From NCBI RefSeq assembly GCF_040538665.1, contig NZ_JBEWXT010000001.1:682001-746000 (forward strand): 64,000 bases of DNA, read 5' to 3'. The notes beneath the pieces are model-generated. The model did no database searches. It worked only from the letters and a program-made list of their open reading frames with translations, and was not told the origin of the DNA. The DNA comes from Aureibaculum sp. 2308TA14-22. Its GTDB lineage: Bacteria > Bacteroidota > Bacteroidia > Flavobacteriales > Flavobacteriaceae. This document shows positions 51,888-61,199 of the stretch, one piece after another; the stretch's first letter is position 1, and every line of letters begins with the position of its first letter. Made by a program: the position numbers and the translations under genes.

Positions 51888-53888
51888 ATGTTAGACAACA
51901 AGCCAAATAGTATAGAGAGCGAGAATTCAACAATAAAGCCTACGGATGTTATTGCAGAAAATGTTGATAAATTAAAAACAGAAGATATTGCTGATAAGCA
52001 TTCGGAAGAAGAAAATGAACAGTCTGATAGTTCCAATACAGAAGAAAATACTGATTCAACATTAGCAAACTCATCCGAAGTTAATGAGGATAAATCTGAT
52101 GTTAGCGAGAATAATACTGCTCTGGTTGATGAGTCTGTATCTAAATCATCTGAAGATAAGGAAGTAGTTGAGCAAAAAGTAAACTACGAGAAATTAGATT
52201 TGGAGGGGTTGGTAAAAGAGCTTCAAAAATTGCTTAAATCTGGGACAATTACCGATATTAAAAGTGATGTTGAGGCTATAAAAAAGAATTTCAATAAAAA
52301 ATTCGGTCAACTGTTAGTAGAAAAAAAAGAAACTTTTTTAGCAGATGGGGGTAATGAGATTGACTTCTATTATAGCACTCCGATAAAATCTACCTATAAC
52401 GATTTACTTTTTGAGTATAAAACGAAAAGAGAAGCTTATTATGCAAATAAAGCAAGTGAGCAAAAAGAAAATTTAGTAAAACGTTTGGCTCTAATTGAAG
52501 AATTAAAAGAACTTATTGATACTGCTGAACCATCTACAATGTATGGTCTTTTTAAAGAGCTACAAGATAAATGGCGTGCTATTGGAAGGATTCCTAGTGC
52601 ACAGTACAATGACACTTGGCGTACCTATGAACACCATGTAGAACGATTTTACGATCTGTTGCATTTAAGTAACGATTTGCGAGACCTAGATTTTAAACAT
52701 AATTTAGAAGAAAAAATAAAACTAGCGGAACGAGCGGAGCAATTAGCGGAGATGACCGATTTAAACGCTGCTTTTAAAGAACTTCAGGTATTACATAGAT
52801 TGTGGAAAGAAGAAGTGGGGCCAGTGGGTAGAGAGCATCGTGAAGGAATATGGGAACGTTTTAGTAATGCCACAAAAAAAATTCACGAGAAAAGACATGA
52901 GCATCAAAAAGTATTGGAATCTAAGTATGAAGAAAATGTAGATAAGAAAAGAGCCGTTATTGATAAGATTTCCAATTTAACAGAAGATGACAGTAAAGGT
53001 TCTCATAAGTTTTGGCAGCAGAAAATCAAGGAATTGGAAGAGTTGAGGCAACAGTTTTTCAAAATAGGAAAAGTGCCCAGAAGTGTAAATGATAAGATTT
53101 GGAAAGAATTTAAAGAGTCCACACGTAAATTTAATAGGCAAAAGAATGCATATTATAAAAATGTAAAAAGTGAGCAACACGAAAATCTTAAAAAGAAAAA
53201 TGCCTTGGTTGAAAAAGCAGAATCTTTAAAAGATAGTGAAGATTTTGATGCTACAACGGATATTATGAAGCAAATTCAGGCCGAATGGAAAACCATTGGT
53301 CATGTGCCTCGAAAATATTCCGATAAAATCTGGAAACAATTTAAAAATGCTTGCAACCATTATTTTGATAGACTTCATGGTAAACAAGATGAAGCTAATA
53401 AGGAACAAGTAGAAGCTTTTAATAAGAAAAAAGAATTGCTTGAAAATCTTAAAAATCAGGCAAATAAAAATGAATCATTAGGGTTAGATGTTATCAATTC
53501 TTATATAGAAGATTGGAATAAATTGGAGCGTTTACCGCATAATATGAACCATATAGAAGTGAAGTTTAATAAAACGCTAAATTCACTTTATAGTAAATTG
53601 GATTTGAACGAGAAAGAAATTGCCATGCTCAAGTTCAAAAACATGGTAAATAATTATCTAGAAACTAAAAACCACCGAAAACTGGAAAACGAACAGCAAT
53701 TTGTCAGAAAAAAAATTGATGAAGTTACCCGAGAAATTCAGCAATTGGAAAATAATATGGGCTTTTTTGCAAATGCTGATTCCGATAGCCCCCTATTAAG
53801 AGGGGTGCAAGATAATATTGAAAATTACAATCAACAATTAGAAATTTGGAAAACTAAGTTAGACTATATAACTAAGTTGGAATATTAA
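51888..53888 (+). CDS. DUF349 repeat coiled-coil protein
   Basis: 666 residues, cytoplasmic. An acidic, low-complexity N-terminus (about 1-95) precedes at least five DUF349 three-helix repeats, each with a W near its start and centre (KDKWRAIGRIPSAQ, LHRLWKEEVGPV, RQQFFKIGKVPRS, QAEWKTIGHVPRKYSDK). A final coiled coil runs to the C-terminus. Function is not established. A short stretch near the C-terminus (SPLLRGVQ, 53787-53811) is encoded by a GC-rich palindrome like those between genes, without changing the expected length. Confidence 0.88.
   Translation: MLDNKPNSIESENSTIKPTDVIAENVDKLKTEDIADKHSEEENEQSDSSNTEENTDSTLANSSEVNEDKSDVSENNTALVDESVSKSSEDKEVVEQKVNYEKLDLEGLVKELQKLLKSGTITDIKSDVEAIKKNFNKKFGQLLVEKKETFLADGGNEIDFYYSTPIKSTYNDLLFEYKTKREAYYANKASEQKENLVKRLALIEELKELIDTAEPSTMYGLFKELQDKWRAIGRIPSAQYNDTWRTYEHHVERFYDLLHLSNDLRDLDFKHNLEEKIKLAERAEQLAEMTDLNAAFKELQVLHRLWKEEVGPVGREHREGIWERFSNATKKIHEKRHEHQKVLESKYEENVDKKRAVIDKISNLTEDDSKGSHKFWQQKIKELEELRQQFFKIGKVPRSVNDKIWKEFKESTRKFNRQKNAYYKNVKSEQHENLKKKNALVEKAESLKDSEDFDATTDIMKQIQAEWKTIGHVPRKYSDKIWKQFKNACNHYFDRLHGKQDEANKEQVEAFNKKKELLENLKNQANKNESLGLDVINSYIEDWNKLERLPHNMNHIEVKFNKTLNSLYSKLDLNEKEIAMLKFKNMVNNYLETKNHRKLENEQQFVRKKIDEVTREIQQLENNMGFFANADSDSPLLRGVQDNIENYNQQLEIWKTKLDYITKLEY
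53787..53811 (+). repeat. Palindrome-like GC-rich segment inside the DUF349 gene
   Basis: AGCCCCCTATTAAGAGGGG followed by TGCAAG stands out from AT-rich coding sequence and has CCCC/GGGG arms. It resembles the intergenic palindromic family in the window but is less complete. Confidence 0.35.
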
Positions 53889-54559
53889 TCGAATTTGGCT
53901 AATTCTTTTTCTACATATTGAATGGTTTGCTCAAGATAAGAAGGATCCAACGCCTTATCTATAGATGTTAATGCGTCAATTTGGTAGCTGATAAGATTTT
54001 GTAATTCTTGATCTTTTAATTTTTCAATAATTTTTAAATTGTCAGAAATACTATCTGATGATAAATTCAATTCTTTTAAAATATAAGGCCTAACATTATT
54101 ATGAATAAATGCTCTTTGTGACTTTTCAAAATTGCCAAAATACTCATAATATATTTCATAATGTCGTGCAATGATGCTCTTTAAAGTATCATTGCTTATT
54201 AGGTTTAGCTTACCGCTAAATTTCATGTTGATATACGAAGAATTAATTTTTTGTTTTATATATTCATTATCAAGTTTGTTTGTTAAGGAATCAATTTTTG
54301 AGTAATTACCGTTTTTAATTTGCGTTAAATATGCGATACTTTTCTTTAATTCTTTGTCAGAATAGTCAACTGTAAATTTTTCATAATTTAACTCATTTAA
54401 TAATAGTTCTAATGATTTTTTCTCTTCCTTTCTATCCTTTATGTTTTCATTCCAATTATTTAACTGAACCGCAATAAAAATACCCAATACCACAATCAGT
54501 ATTTCACCTAAAAAATAGGTAATAGTTTTTGGTAATTTGCTTCTAAAAAATTTTGACAT
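53885..54559 (-). CDS. DUF6090-like membrane-anchored protein
   Basis: 224 residues. The N-terminus MSKFFRSKLPKTITYFLGEILIVVLGIFIAVQLNNWNE carries one membrane helix (about 14-34) and the conserved VQLNNWNE segment typical of DUF6090 proteins of Bacteroidota; the rest is a charged helical domain, probably periplasmic. Function is unknown. Its stop overlaps that of the convergent DUF349 gene by four bases. Confidence 0.75.
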   Translation of the reverse strand: MSKFFRSKLPKTITYFLGEILIVVLGIFIAVQLNNWNENIKDRKEEKKSLELLLNELNYEKFTVDYSDKELKKSIAYLTQIKNGNYSKIDSLTNKLDNEYIKQKINSSYINMKFSGKLNLISNDTLKSIIARHYEIYYEYFGNFEKSQRAFIHNNVRPYILKELNLSSDSISDNLKIIEKLKDQELQNLISYQIDALTSIDKALDPSYLEQTIQYVEKELAKFD

Positions 54560-54630
54560 AGATTATTCTTAATAATACTTTGTTGGAATTTTGAATTTGA
54601 TTTTTGGAAATTTAGACACTACCACTACCA

Positions 54631-55635
54631 CTACCATCTCATAATCACACTTCCCCAAGTAAATCCGCTTCCAAAAGCGGCCAAAACGACAAGATCATTA
54701 TCTTTTATTTTCCCTTTTTCATGAGCTTCGGTCAATGCAATAATTATTGAAGCTGCTGTTGTATTACCGTACTTCATAATATTATTAAACACCTGATTGT
54801 CTTCTAACTGGAACTTCTTTTGAATAAATTGAGCAATACGCAAATTAGCTTGATGTGGGATAAGGATATCAATATCCGTTGGAGCCAACTTATTAGTTTT
54901 TAAACCTTCCATAATTACTTCGCTAAAACGAACTACGGCGTTTTTAAAGACAAAAGTACCGTCCATATATGGAAAGTAAGAGGTGTCTTCCTCATCAGAA
55001 GCTAAAATTTCTGGAACCCAATGTTTAATACTAGGTGATTTTACGACTAACTTTTCCGCATATTGACCTTCACTATGCAAATGAGAGGATAGAATACCCT
55101 TGTTGTTGTCTTCAGTTCTTGATAATACACAAGCTCCCGCACCGTCGCCAAAAATAACTGAAACACCACGGCCACGTGTAGTTTTGTCTAATCCGTTAGA
55201 ATGGTATTCTGCTCCAATGACCAATATGTTTTTATACATCCCAGTTTTAATAAACTGATCGGCAGTTGAAAGGGCATAAATAAACCCCGAACACTGATTT
55301 CTAATATCTAAAGCTCCAATAGTTGGCATGTCTAACATATCTTGGATTTGAACGCCACACCCAGGAAAATAATAATCGGGACTTAAGGTGGCAAATACTA
55401 TAAAGTCAATATCATCTTTGGTCAAACCTGCACGCTCAATAGCGATCTTGGCTGCTTTTGCACCCATTGTTGCAGAGGTTTCATCGCTATTTTCAGGAAT
55501 CCAACGGCGTTCTTTAATGCCTGTTCGTTCTTGAATCCACTCATCATTGGTATCCATAATTTTTGAAAGGTCATCATTGGTTACCACATTATCTGGTACG
55601 TAAAAACCAAGTCCCGTTATTTTTGAATTGTACAT
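54631..55635 (-). CDS. Ketoacyl-ACP synthase III family enzyme (FabH-like)
   Basis: 334 residues from ATG 55635; an upstream ATG at 55665 is unlikely. The catalytic triad is visible: Cys in DIRNQCSGFIYAL, His in PHQANLRIA, Asn in YGNTTAASI. MDTNDEWIQERTGIKERRW is typical of FabH. Sequence around the Cys (IRNQCSG instead of VxAACSG) suggests a divergent KAS III, not the main FabH. It may start fatty acid synthesis with an unusual primer or make a secondary lipid. It is a single-gene unit divergent from htpG. Confidence 0.85.
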   Translation of the reverse strand: MYNSKITGLGFYVPDNVVTNDDLSKIMDTNDEWIQERTGIKERRWIPENSDETSATMGAKAAKIAIERAGLTKDDIDFIVFATLSPDYYFPGCGVQIQDMLDMPTIGALDIRNQCSGFIYALSTADQFIKTGMYKNILVIGAEYHSNGLDKTTRGRGVSVIFGDGAGACVLSRTEDNNKGILSSHLHSEGQYAEKLVVKSPSIKHWVPEILASDEEDTSYFPYMDGTFVFKNAVVRFSEVIMEGLKTNKLAPTDIDILIPHQANLRIAQFIQKKFQLEDNQVFNNIMKYGNTTAASIIIALTEAHEKGKIKDNDLVVLAAFGSGFTWGSVIMRW

Positions 55636-55789
55636 GCTATAAATTTTAAATATATAATTATGCAAGATAGGAAAGATTTATGATTTGTAAATTGGCTTTT
55701 AAATTCTGCCATCTTGTCATTTTAATCAGCTTGGTATTTTTTTTGACTAGTGTTGTTTATATTTTAAAATAATTTAAACTTAATATATT

Positions 55790-57718
55790 ATGGCAAAAGG
55801 AACTATTAATGTTTCAGTTGAAAACATATTTCCACTAATTAAAAAATTCTTGTATTCAGATCATGAAATCTTTTTACGCGAATTAATATCTAATGCAACA
55901 GACGCAACTTTAAAGTTAAAACACCTTTCTACTATTGGTGAAACTAAGGTTGATTATGGCAATCCTCAAATTGAAGTCAAGATTGATAAAGACGGAAAAA
56001 AACTCCATATCATCGACCAAGGAGTGGGAATGACCAAGGAAGAAGTTGAGAAATATATTAACGAAGTTGCTTTTTCTGGTGCTGAAGAGTTTTTAGAAAA
56101 GTATAAAGATTCTGCCAAAGATTCTGGAATTATCGGTCATTTTGGACTTGGTTTTTATTCCGCTTTTATGGTGGCAGAAAAAGTAGAAATTATTACTAAA
56201 TCACATGTCGAAAAAGAAGATGCTATGCTTTGGGTTTGTGATGGTTCTCCTGAATTCACTTTAACCAAAGCCAAGAAAAAGGATAGAGGTACAGAAATCA
56301 TCTTACATATGGCTGAGGATTCTACAGAATTTTTGGAAGAACACAGAATCAGGGAATTGTTGTTAAAGTACAACAAGTTTATGCCTGTGCCAATAAAATT
56401 TGGAACGAAAGAAATTAACGATCCAGATTTTGAACCCAAAACAACAAAAGATAAAGATGGTAAAGAAACTACTGAGCCTCACAAACAGATAACAGTTGAT
56501 AATATAATCAACAATCCAAACCCAGCTTGGACAAAACAACCAGCAGAATTAAAAAATGAAGATTACAGCTCTTTTTACAGAGAATTGTACCCAATGCAGT
56601 TTGAAGAGCCCTTGTTCAACATCCACTTAAATGTCGATTATCCATTTAATTTAACAGGTATTTTGTACTTTCCTAAATTGACGACCAATTTAGATGTCCA
56701 AAAGGACAGAATCCAATTGTATCAAAATCAGGTATTTGTAACCGATAACGTGGAAGGAATCGTACCTGATTTTCTACAAATGTTACGTGGTGTAATTGAT
56801 TCACCAGATATTCCGCTAAACGTTTCGCGTAGTTATTTGCAGGCAGATGGAGCTGTAAAAAAGATTTCGAGCTATATCACAAAAAAAGTAGCGGATAAAT
56901 TGCAATCGTTGTTTAAAAACGATCGAGAAGCTTTTGAAAAGAAATGGAACGACATTAAGATCGTAATTGAATACGGAATGCTTTCTGAGCCTAAATTCTA
57001 TGAAAAAGCCCAAAAGTTTGCATTGTTCCCAACAGTTGACGATAACTACTTTACTTTTGATGAATTAATTGAAAAAGTAAAACCTGGACAGACGGATAAG
57101 GACAAAAATATCGTTTTATTATATGCCACAAATGCAGACGAACAGCATAGTTATATTCAAGAAGCTAAAGAAAAAGGATATGAAGTGTTGTTGTTGGATT
57201 CGCCCATAGTTTCTCATTTAATCCAAAAAATTGAAGGTGAAAACTCTGAATTGTCAGCTGAAAAGCAGCCAATAAAATTTGCTAGAGTAGATTCTGATTT
57301 TATTGATAACCTTATCAAAAAAGACGAAGAACAAATTTCTAAATTATCTGATGAAGAAAAGACTAAGCTAAAAGAAATTGTTGAGGGGATTGTACCTAAA
57401 GAAAAATACACGGTACAATTGGAAGCTTTAGACTCTAAAGCCAATCCGTTTGTGATAACCATTCCTGAATTTATGCGTAGAATGAAAGAGATGAGCCAAA
57501 CTGGAGGTGGTGGCATGATGGGAATGAGTAATTTCCCTGAAATGTACAATTTGGTGGTGAATACCAATAATGACTTGATGCAGAAAATCTTAAAAGCCAA
57601 AGGGAAAAAAGAAGAATATGTAAATCAGGCCTTAGACTTGGCAAAACTGTCTCAAAACCTATTAAAAGGTAAAGATTTGACCAGTTTTATCAAACGTAGT
57701 TTCGACCTTATGAAATAA
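55790..57718 (+). CDS. htpG: Molecular chaperone HtpG (Hsp90)
   Basis: 642 residues. The GHKL ATPase domain shows ELISNATDATLKL, DQGVGMTKEEVE and GHFGLGFYSAFMV. The middle domain has the catalytic-loop Arg in NVSRSYLQ. The C-terminal dimerisation domain contains an unusual Gly/Met-rich stretch (GGGGMMGMSNFPEMYN). It assists folding of client proteins in the cytoplasm. It is a single-gene unit followed by a strong terminator. Confidence 0.97.
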   Translation: MAKGTINVSVENIFPLIKKFLYSDHEIFLRELISNATDATLKLKHLSTIGETKVDYGNPQIEVKIDKDGKKLHIIDQGVGMTKEEVEKYINEVAFSGAEEFLEKYKDSAKDSGIIGHFGLGFYSAFMVAEKVEIITKSHVEKEDAMLWVCDGSPEFTLTKAKKKDRGTEIILHMAEDSTEFLEEHRIRELLLKYNKFMPVPIKFGTKEINDPDFEPKTTKDKDGKETTEPHKQITVDNIINNPNPAWTKQPAELKNEDYSSFYRELYPMQFEEPLFNIHLNVDYPFNLTGILYFPKLTTNLDVQKDRIQLYQNQVFVTDNVEGIVPDFLQMLRGVIDSPDIPLNVSRSYLQADGAVKKISSYITKKVADKLQSLFKNDREAFEKKWNDIKIVIEYGMLSEPKFYEKAQKFALFPTVDDNYFTFDELIEKVKPGQTDKDKNIVLLYATNADEQHSYIQEAKEKGYEVLLLDSPIVSHLIQKIEGENSELSAEKQPIKFARVDSDFIDNLIKKDEEQISKLSDEEKTKLKEIVEGIVPKEKYTVQLEALDSKANPFVITIPEFMRRMKEMSQTGGGGMMGMSNFPEMYNLVVNTNNDLMQKILKAKGKKEEYVNQALDLAKLSQNLLKGKDLTSFIKRSFDLMK

Positions 57719-57728
57719 ATAGGTATTA

Positions 57729-57748
57729 ATCCCGTTAGGGCTCGGGAT
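57729..57748. repeat. Short palindrome ATCCCG-N8-CGGGAT
   Basis: Six-base perfect arms, ATCCCG and CGGGAT, lie between the htpG stop and its terminator. The form with TTAGGGCT in the middle is seen as a dispersed repeat in Bacteroidota intergenic DNA. Confidence 0.5.
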
Positions 57749-57757
57749 AGAATTTTG

Positions 57758-57791
57758 AACCGCTTTTCTTTGATAAGAAAAGCGGTTTTTT
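57758..57791 (+). terminator. Rho-independent terminator of htpG
   Basis: AACCGCTTTTCTT and AAGAAAAGCGGTT form a perfect 13-base stem with a four-base loop, followed by TTTT. It lies 40 bp after the htpG stop. Confidence 0.93.
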
Positions 57792-57836
57792 ATCGTAATT
57801 AAATTTAACTTAAATTACCTTTACGGTATATAAGAA

Positions 57837-60086
57837 ATGGTAAAAGAAACCTTAAAAAATATAGAATTATTTATAAAAGGGGCTAGTTTTTACAGAGGTA
57901 TTGTATTAACAATTGCTGTAATCATCCCAATGGTTTTGTTATATGTTATAGATCAAACATCAATTATCTTACCTATTGTTTTCGGAACTTTTGTAAATGC
58001 ACCAAGTGATATTCCAGGAAGTTTGAAACGAAAAGTGAATGGAATTTTAATCAGTATTGTATTGACGGTAGCGGTTACTGCAATAGTTTTATTTGCCAAA
58101 CCCTATTTTTTTATATTATTGATTGTACTTGCTTTTTTATCCTTTTTTTGTGCAATGATTGCCATATATGGCTTTAGAGGATCGTTAATTGCATTTTCTG
58201 GATTGTTGGCCATGGTATTGGCTCTAGCAGTAAAGAACCTATATGGTGTGGATATTTTATTGCATGCTGGCTTTATGATAATTGGTGGCTTATGGTATCT
58301 ATTATTTTCATTTCTGTTAAACAGAATATCTTCTAAAAAAGACGAGAAACAGCTACTCTCAGAAGCTTTAGACTTAACTGGAGAATACTTGGAAATAAGG
58401 GGTGAATTGTTGGTGGAAAGAGAGCAACATGATACACTTTTCAAAAAGATTTTAGAATTACAGACCAAAATTAACGAAAAGCACGAAACCCTTAGAGAAT
58501 CGTTATTTATAAAAAGAAAGAAATCTGGTCGCTCCCATTACGAAGAAAAACGATTGCTCATCTTTATTTCGTTGGTAGATATTTTAGAACTTGCTATTGC
58601 AAATACTATTGATTACTCAAAAATCGACATACTGTTTAAGCCTGAAAAAAGAGACTTGATAGCATTTAAAGAAGTCAATAAGGCTATGGGTAATCATTTA
58701 AGGATGTTGTCAGAAAAAATCATAAATAATGATAAGGTTCCTTCTAAGAACACCTTGCTAATAGTTTTTGAAAAAGCAGAGCAAACTATTGAAAATTACG
58801 TGAACGAAATAGGTCTGCCAAAGGCTAGAGAAGGAGCATTGACTTTACGAAATCTTTATAGTTACCAGTTGCAATTGTTAGACCAAATCAGAGCTATCAG
58901 AAGAGCAATGTCAAATGTTGAAAATGCATCTAAATTATCGTTGAAAAGGCAGGATGCGAGCCAGTTTATTACACTGCAAGAATACAGTTTTTCATTGCTT
59001 TTCGAGCATTTAAGTTTTAAGTCTACTATTTTTAGACATGCTTTGCGTTTAAGTGTAACCGTAGTAACTGCATATTTATTAGGGAGTTTTTTAGACATAA
59101 AAAATGCGTATTGGATAATTCTGACCCTAATCGTTATTATGCGACCTAATTATGGACTGACCAAAGAGCGTTCTCTAAATAGAATTATTGGAACTGTAAT
59201 TGGGGCTGCGGTTGCTGCATTGATTATTTTTACAACCCAAAACATAATTGTCTATGGTGTTTTGGCCATATTATCATTAACTTTTGCTTTTTCGTTAATT
59301 CAACAAAACTACAAAGCCGGAGCAGCTTTTATTACGCTGCATGTTATTTTTGTGTATGCATTATTACAACCTGATGCATTTGAAGTAATAGGTTACCGTG
59401 TGTTGGATACTTTAATTGGAGCAATATTGGCAGTCATTGCAAACTATATACTTTGGCCATTATGGGAGTTTAGGAATTTGGATCAGGATATTTTAGAGGT
59501 GCTTAAAAGAAATGATAATTATCTGTTGGCAACCAAAGAAATGTACAATTCAAAAAACGCACTTCATCCGCAATATAAAGTGCCTAGAAAAGAGGCCTTT
59601 TTGGCAATGAGTGAATTAAACGCTGCATTTCAGAAAGTAACAGAAGACCCTAGGTCTAAACAAAAAGAATTTTCTCTTATCTATGATATTGTTACGTTAA
59701 ATCATACTATTATATCAGCTATTGCTTCTTTGGGAAGTTTTATTCAAAAACACGAGGTGAATTCCCTAAAAGAGCAGTTTGATGTTTTTATAGAACACCT
59801 AAGTAATACGTTGAAAGAAACTGCTAATATTTTAGATAAAAATAAAAAATTAGAAATTACCGCTCAGGATAGTGTAGAAACTGCAAAAGAAGAGTTATTG
59901 GATAACTACGTTAATTTAGCTAATGAGCGAAATCAAGAAATACAATCTGGTCAATTGGGCATTAAAAAAGAAATGCTTATCAATTTGCAAGAAGCACATC
60001 TACTGTACAATCAGTTAATTTGGCTAAAAAACTTAACGGAAAATCTTAAAAAAGCAACGTTTAAATATAAAAATGTTTTACGATAA
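57837..60086 (+). CDS. FUSC-family inner-membrane protein (YccS/YhfK type)
   Basis: 749 residues. Two blocks of about six membrane helices (residues 15-160 and 395-545) are separated by a soluble helical domain of about 230 residues and followed by a C-terminal helical domain. The second block carries the FUSC signature IKNAYWIILTLIVIMRPNYG and GTVIGAAVAALI. Family members include AaeB, an efflux protein for aromatic acids, but most YccS-like proteins have no known substrate. It is a single gene convergent with the anti-sigma-like gene. Confidence 0.88.
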   Translation: MVKETLKNIELFIKGASFYRGIVLTIAVIIPMVLLYVIDQTSIILPIVFGTFVNAPSDIPGSLKRKVNGILISIVLTVAVTAIVLFAKPYFFILLIVLAFLSFFCAMIAIYGFRGSLIAFSGLLAMVLALAVKNLYGVDILLHAGFMIIGGLWYLLFSFLLNRISSKKDEKQLLSEALDLTGEYLEIRGELLVEREQHDTLFKKILELQTKINEKHETLRESLFIKRKKSGRSHYEEKRLLIFISLVDILELAIANTIDYSKIDILFKPEKRDLIAFKEVNKAMGNHLRMLSEKIINNDKVPSKNTLLIVFEKAEQTIENYVNEIGLPKAREGALTLRNLYSYQLQLLDQIRAIRRAMSNVENASKLSLKRQDASQFITLQEYSFSLLFEHLSFKSTIFRHALRLSVTVVTAYLLGSFLDIKNAYWIILTLIVIMRPNYGLTKERSLNRIIGTVIGAAVAALIIFTTQNIIVYGVLAILSLTFAFSLIQQNYKAGAAFITLHVIFVYALLQPDAFEVIGYRVLDTLIGAILAVIANYILWPLWEFRNLDQDILEVLKRNDNYLLATKEMYNSKNALHPQYKVPRKEAFLAMSELNAAFQKVTEDPRSKQKEFSLIYDIVTLNHTIISAIASLGSFIQKHEVNSLKEQFDVFIEHLSNTLKETANILDKNKKLEITAQDSVETAKEELLDNYVNLANERNQEIQSGQLGIKKEMLINLQEAHLLYNQLIWLKNLTENLKKATFKYKNVLR

Positions 60087-60088
60087 TT

Positions 60089-60487
60089 CTATATACTCAA
60101 TCTTTTGTTAAAATAGTTTTTCAGTATAATAATTTGTACTAAAAAAAGCACAGATACTATTGTAGCTGCATAAATTGTTGTATTAGAAAAATTTAATTCA
60201 GGTATAAGATTTTTGCTAAAATCAAGTTCGAAATAATTCATCCATTTTGATTTTGCTAGGTTTCCGTAAAGCGTTATGTAGGTTAACAGTGCAATTATTG
60301 AAACACAAATAAGTACCCATATTTTTTTTGAAATTAGCGGTTTGTACTCAAATACTTTTTGCTGGTTCATTTGCTCAACTTGAGCCATAATGGTATTTGA
60401 AAAATCTGTAGATGTTGAATGTAATTCATTATCAAGCATCACCTTATCTATTAATTTTTCTATATTTTTACTTTCTTCCGTATTCAT
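60089..60487 (-). CDS. Two-helix membrane protein, possible anti-sigma factor
   Basis: 132 residues. A soluble N-terminal helical segment of about 50 residues is followed by two membrane helices (about 54-72 and 100-122). It starts 20 bases before the end of the ECF sigma gene, so its translation is coupled to it. Location and layout suit an anti-sigma factor, but the zinc-binding HxxxCxxC motif of ZAS anti-sigma proteins is absent. The assignment rests on context only. Confidence 0.6.
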   Translation of the reverse strand: MNTEESKNIEKLIDKVMLDNELHSTSTDFSNTIMAQVEQMNQQKVFEYKPLISKKIWVLICVSIIALLTYITLYGNLAKSKWMNYFELDFSKNLIPELNFSNTTIYAATIVSVLFLVQIIILKNYFNKRLSI

Positions 60488-61058
60488 AATGCTCTATTAT
60501 TTCTGGTGATAACCTTTTTTTTAAAATAGTTGCTAATTTTTTTCTACTTCTAAACAGTTTCACTTTTATATTATTTGGTTTTAAATTAACAATTTTTGCT
60601 ATTTCATCCAATGATAAATCTTCAAAATAATACAAGGTTAATAAAAAACTATCCTCACTTGGTAGCAATTGCATACAATTTTTAATCGCAATTTTTCTTT
60701 CTTCTTGCTCCATTGTGTCCAATACATTTTCCAGTGTTTTAATTTGGTTTTCGGTAAATTCATTAATGGCCACGGTTTGTTGTTGTCGTTTTGTCTTTTT
60801 TAAACGATCCAAGCATGTATTATAGGCAATACTGTAGAGCCAAGTTGAAAATTTTGATTCTCCTTTAAATTTATTTAATGACTTAAAAGCCTTTATAAAC
60901 GTATCTTGGCTTATTTCTTCAGCTTCCTCCTTGTTTTTAACCATCCGCAACGCTAACGTATATACCAAATCCTTATAACAATTAACTAATACTGAGTATT
61001 TCTGAGTATCACCATCTAGTATTTCTGTTATATAATTTTGGTCACTGATTTCGGTCAT
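60468..61058 (-). CDS. ECF-family RNA polymerase sigma factor
   Basis: 196 residues from ATG 61058. Region 2 has DLVYTLALRMVKNKEEAEEISQDTF-type sequence (about residues 27-50) and KFSTWLYSIAYNTCLDRL; region 4 has a helix-turn-helix with LSLDEIAKIVNLKPNNIKVKLFRSRKKL. Longer frames to 61169 run through the predicted promoter and are rejected. A TGTAACC-N17-GTCATA element ends eight bases before the ATG, so the mRNA is nearly leaderless if this promoter is used. The next gene may encode its anti-sigma factor. Confidence 0.92.
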   Translation of the reverse strand: MTEISDQNYITEILDGDTQKYSVLVNCYKDLVYTLALRMVKNKEEAEEISQDTFIKAFKSLNKFKGESKFSTWLYSIAYNTCLDRLKKTKRQQQTVAINEFTENQIKTLENVLDTMEQEERKIAIKNCMQLLPSEDSFLLTLYYFEDLSLDEIAKIVNLKPNNIKVKLFRSRKKLATILKKRLSPEIIEHYEYGRK

Positions 61059-61065
61059 ATAACTA

Positions 61066-61095
61066 TATGACTTCAAAAAATAAGTTTTGGTTACA
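61066..61095 (-). promoter_or_regulatory. Putative ECF promoter before the sigma gene
   Basis: Read on the minus strand, TGTAACC (61095-61089) is followed after 17 bases by GTCATA (61071-61066). The AACC and GTC cores and the spacing resemble ECF -35/-10 elements. The same bipartite sequence with identical spacing occurs on the opposite strand at 61125-61154. Confidence 0.6.
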
Positions 61096-61124
61096 CTTTT
61101 ATTGAAAAAATATGTTGTTAAATC

Positions 61125-61154
61125 TGTAACCATAATTAAAAGTGTACCGTCATA
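61125..61154 (+). promoter_or_regulatory. Putative ECF promoter before the DUF6249 gene
   Basis: TGTAACC at 61125-61131, a 17-base spacer, and GTCATA at 61149-61154. It is 45 bases upstream of the DUF6249 start codon. It is identical in both boxes and in spacing to the element before the divergent sigma gene. Confidence 0.6.
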
Positions 61155-61199
61155 AACAATATAACACATTAAAATTAATCAATTAAAATTTAACTAATT

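Noticed and set aside
61059-61169. Longer N-terminus for the ECF sigma factor starting at 61169
   Set aside because: It runs through the predicted promoter boxes, and the extra residues do not resemble sigma region 1 or 2. ATG 61058 fits the family.
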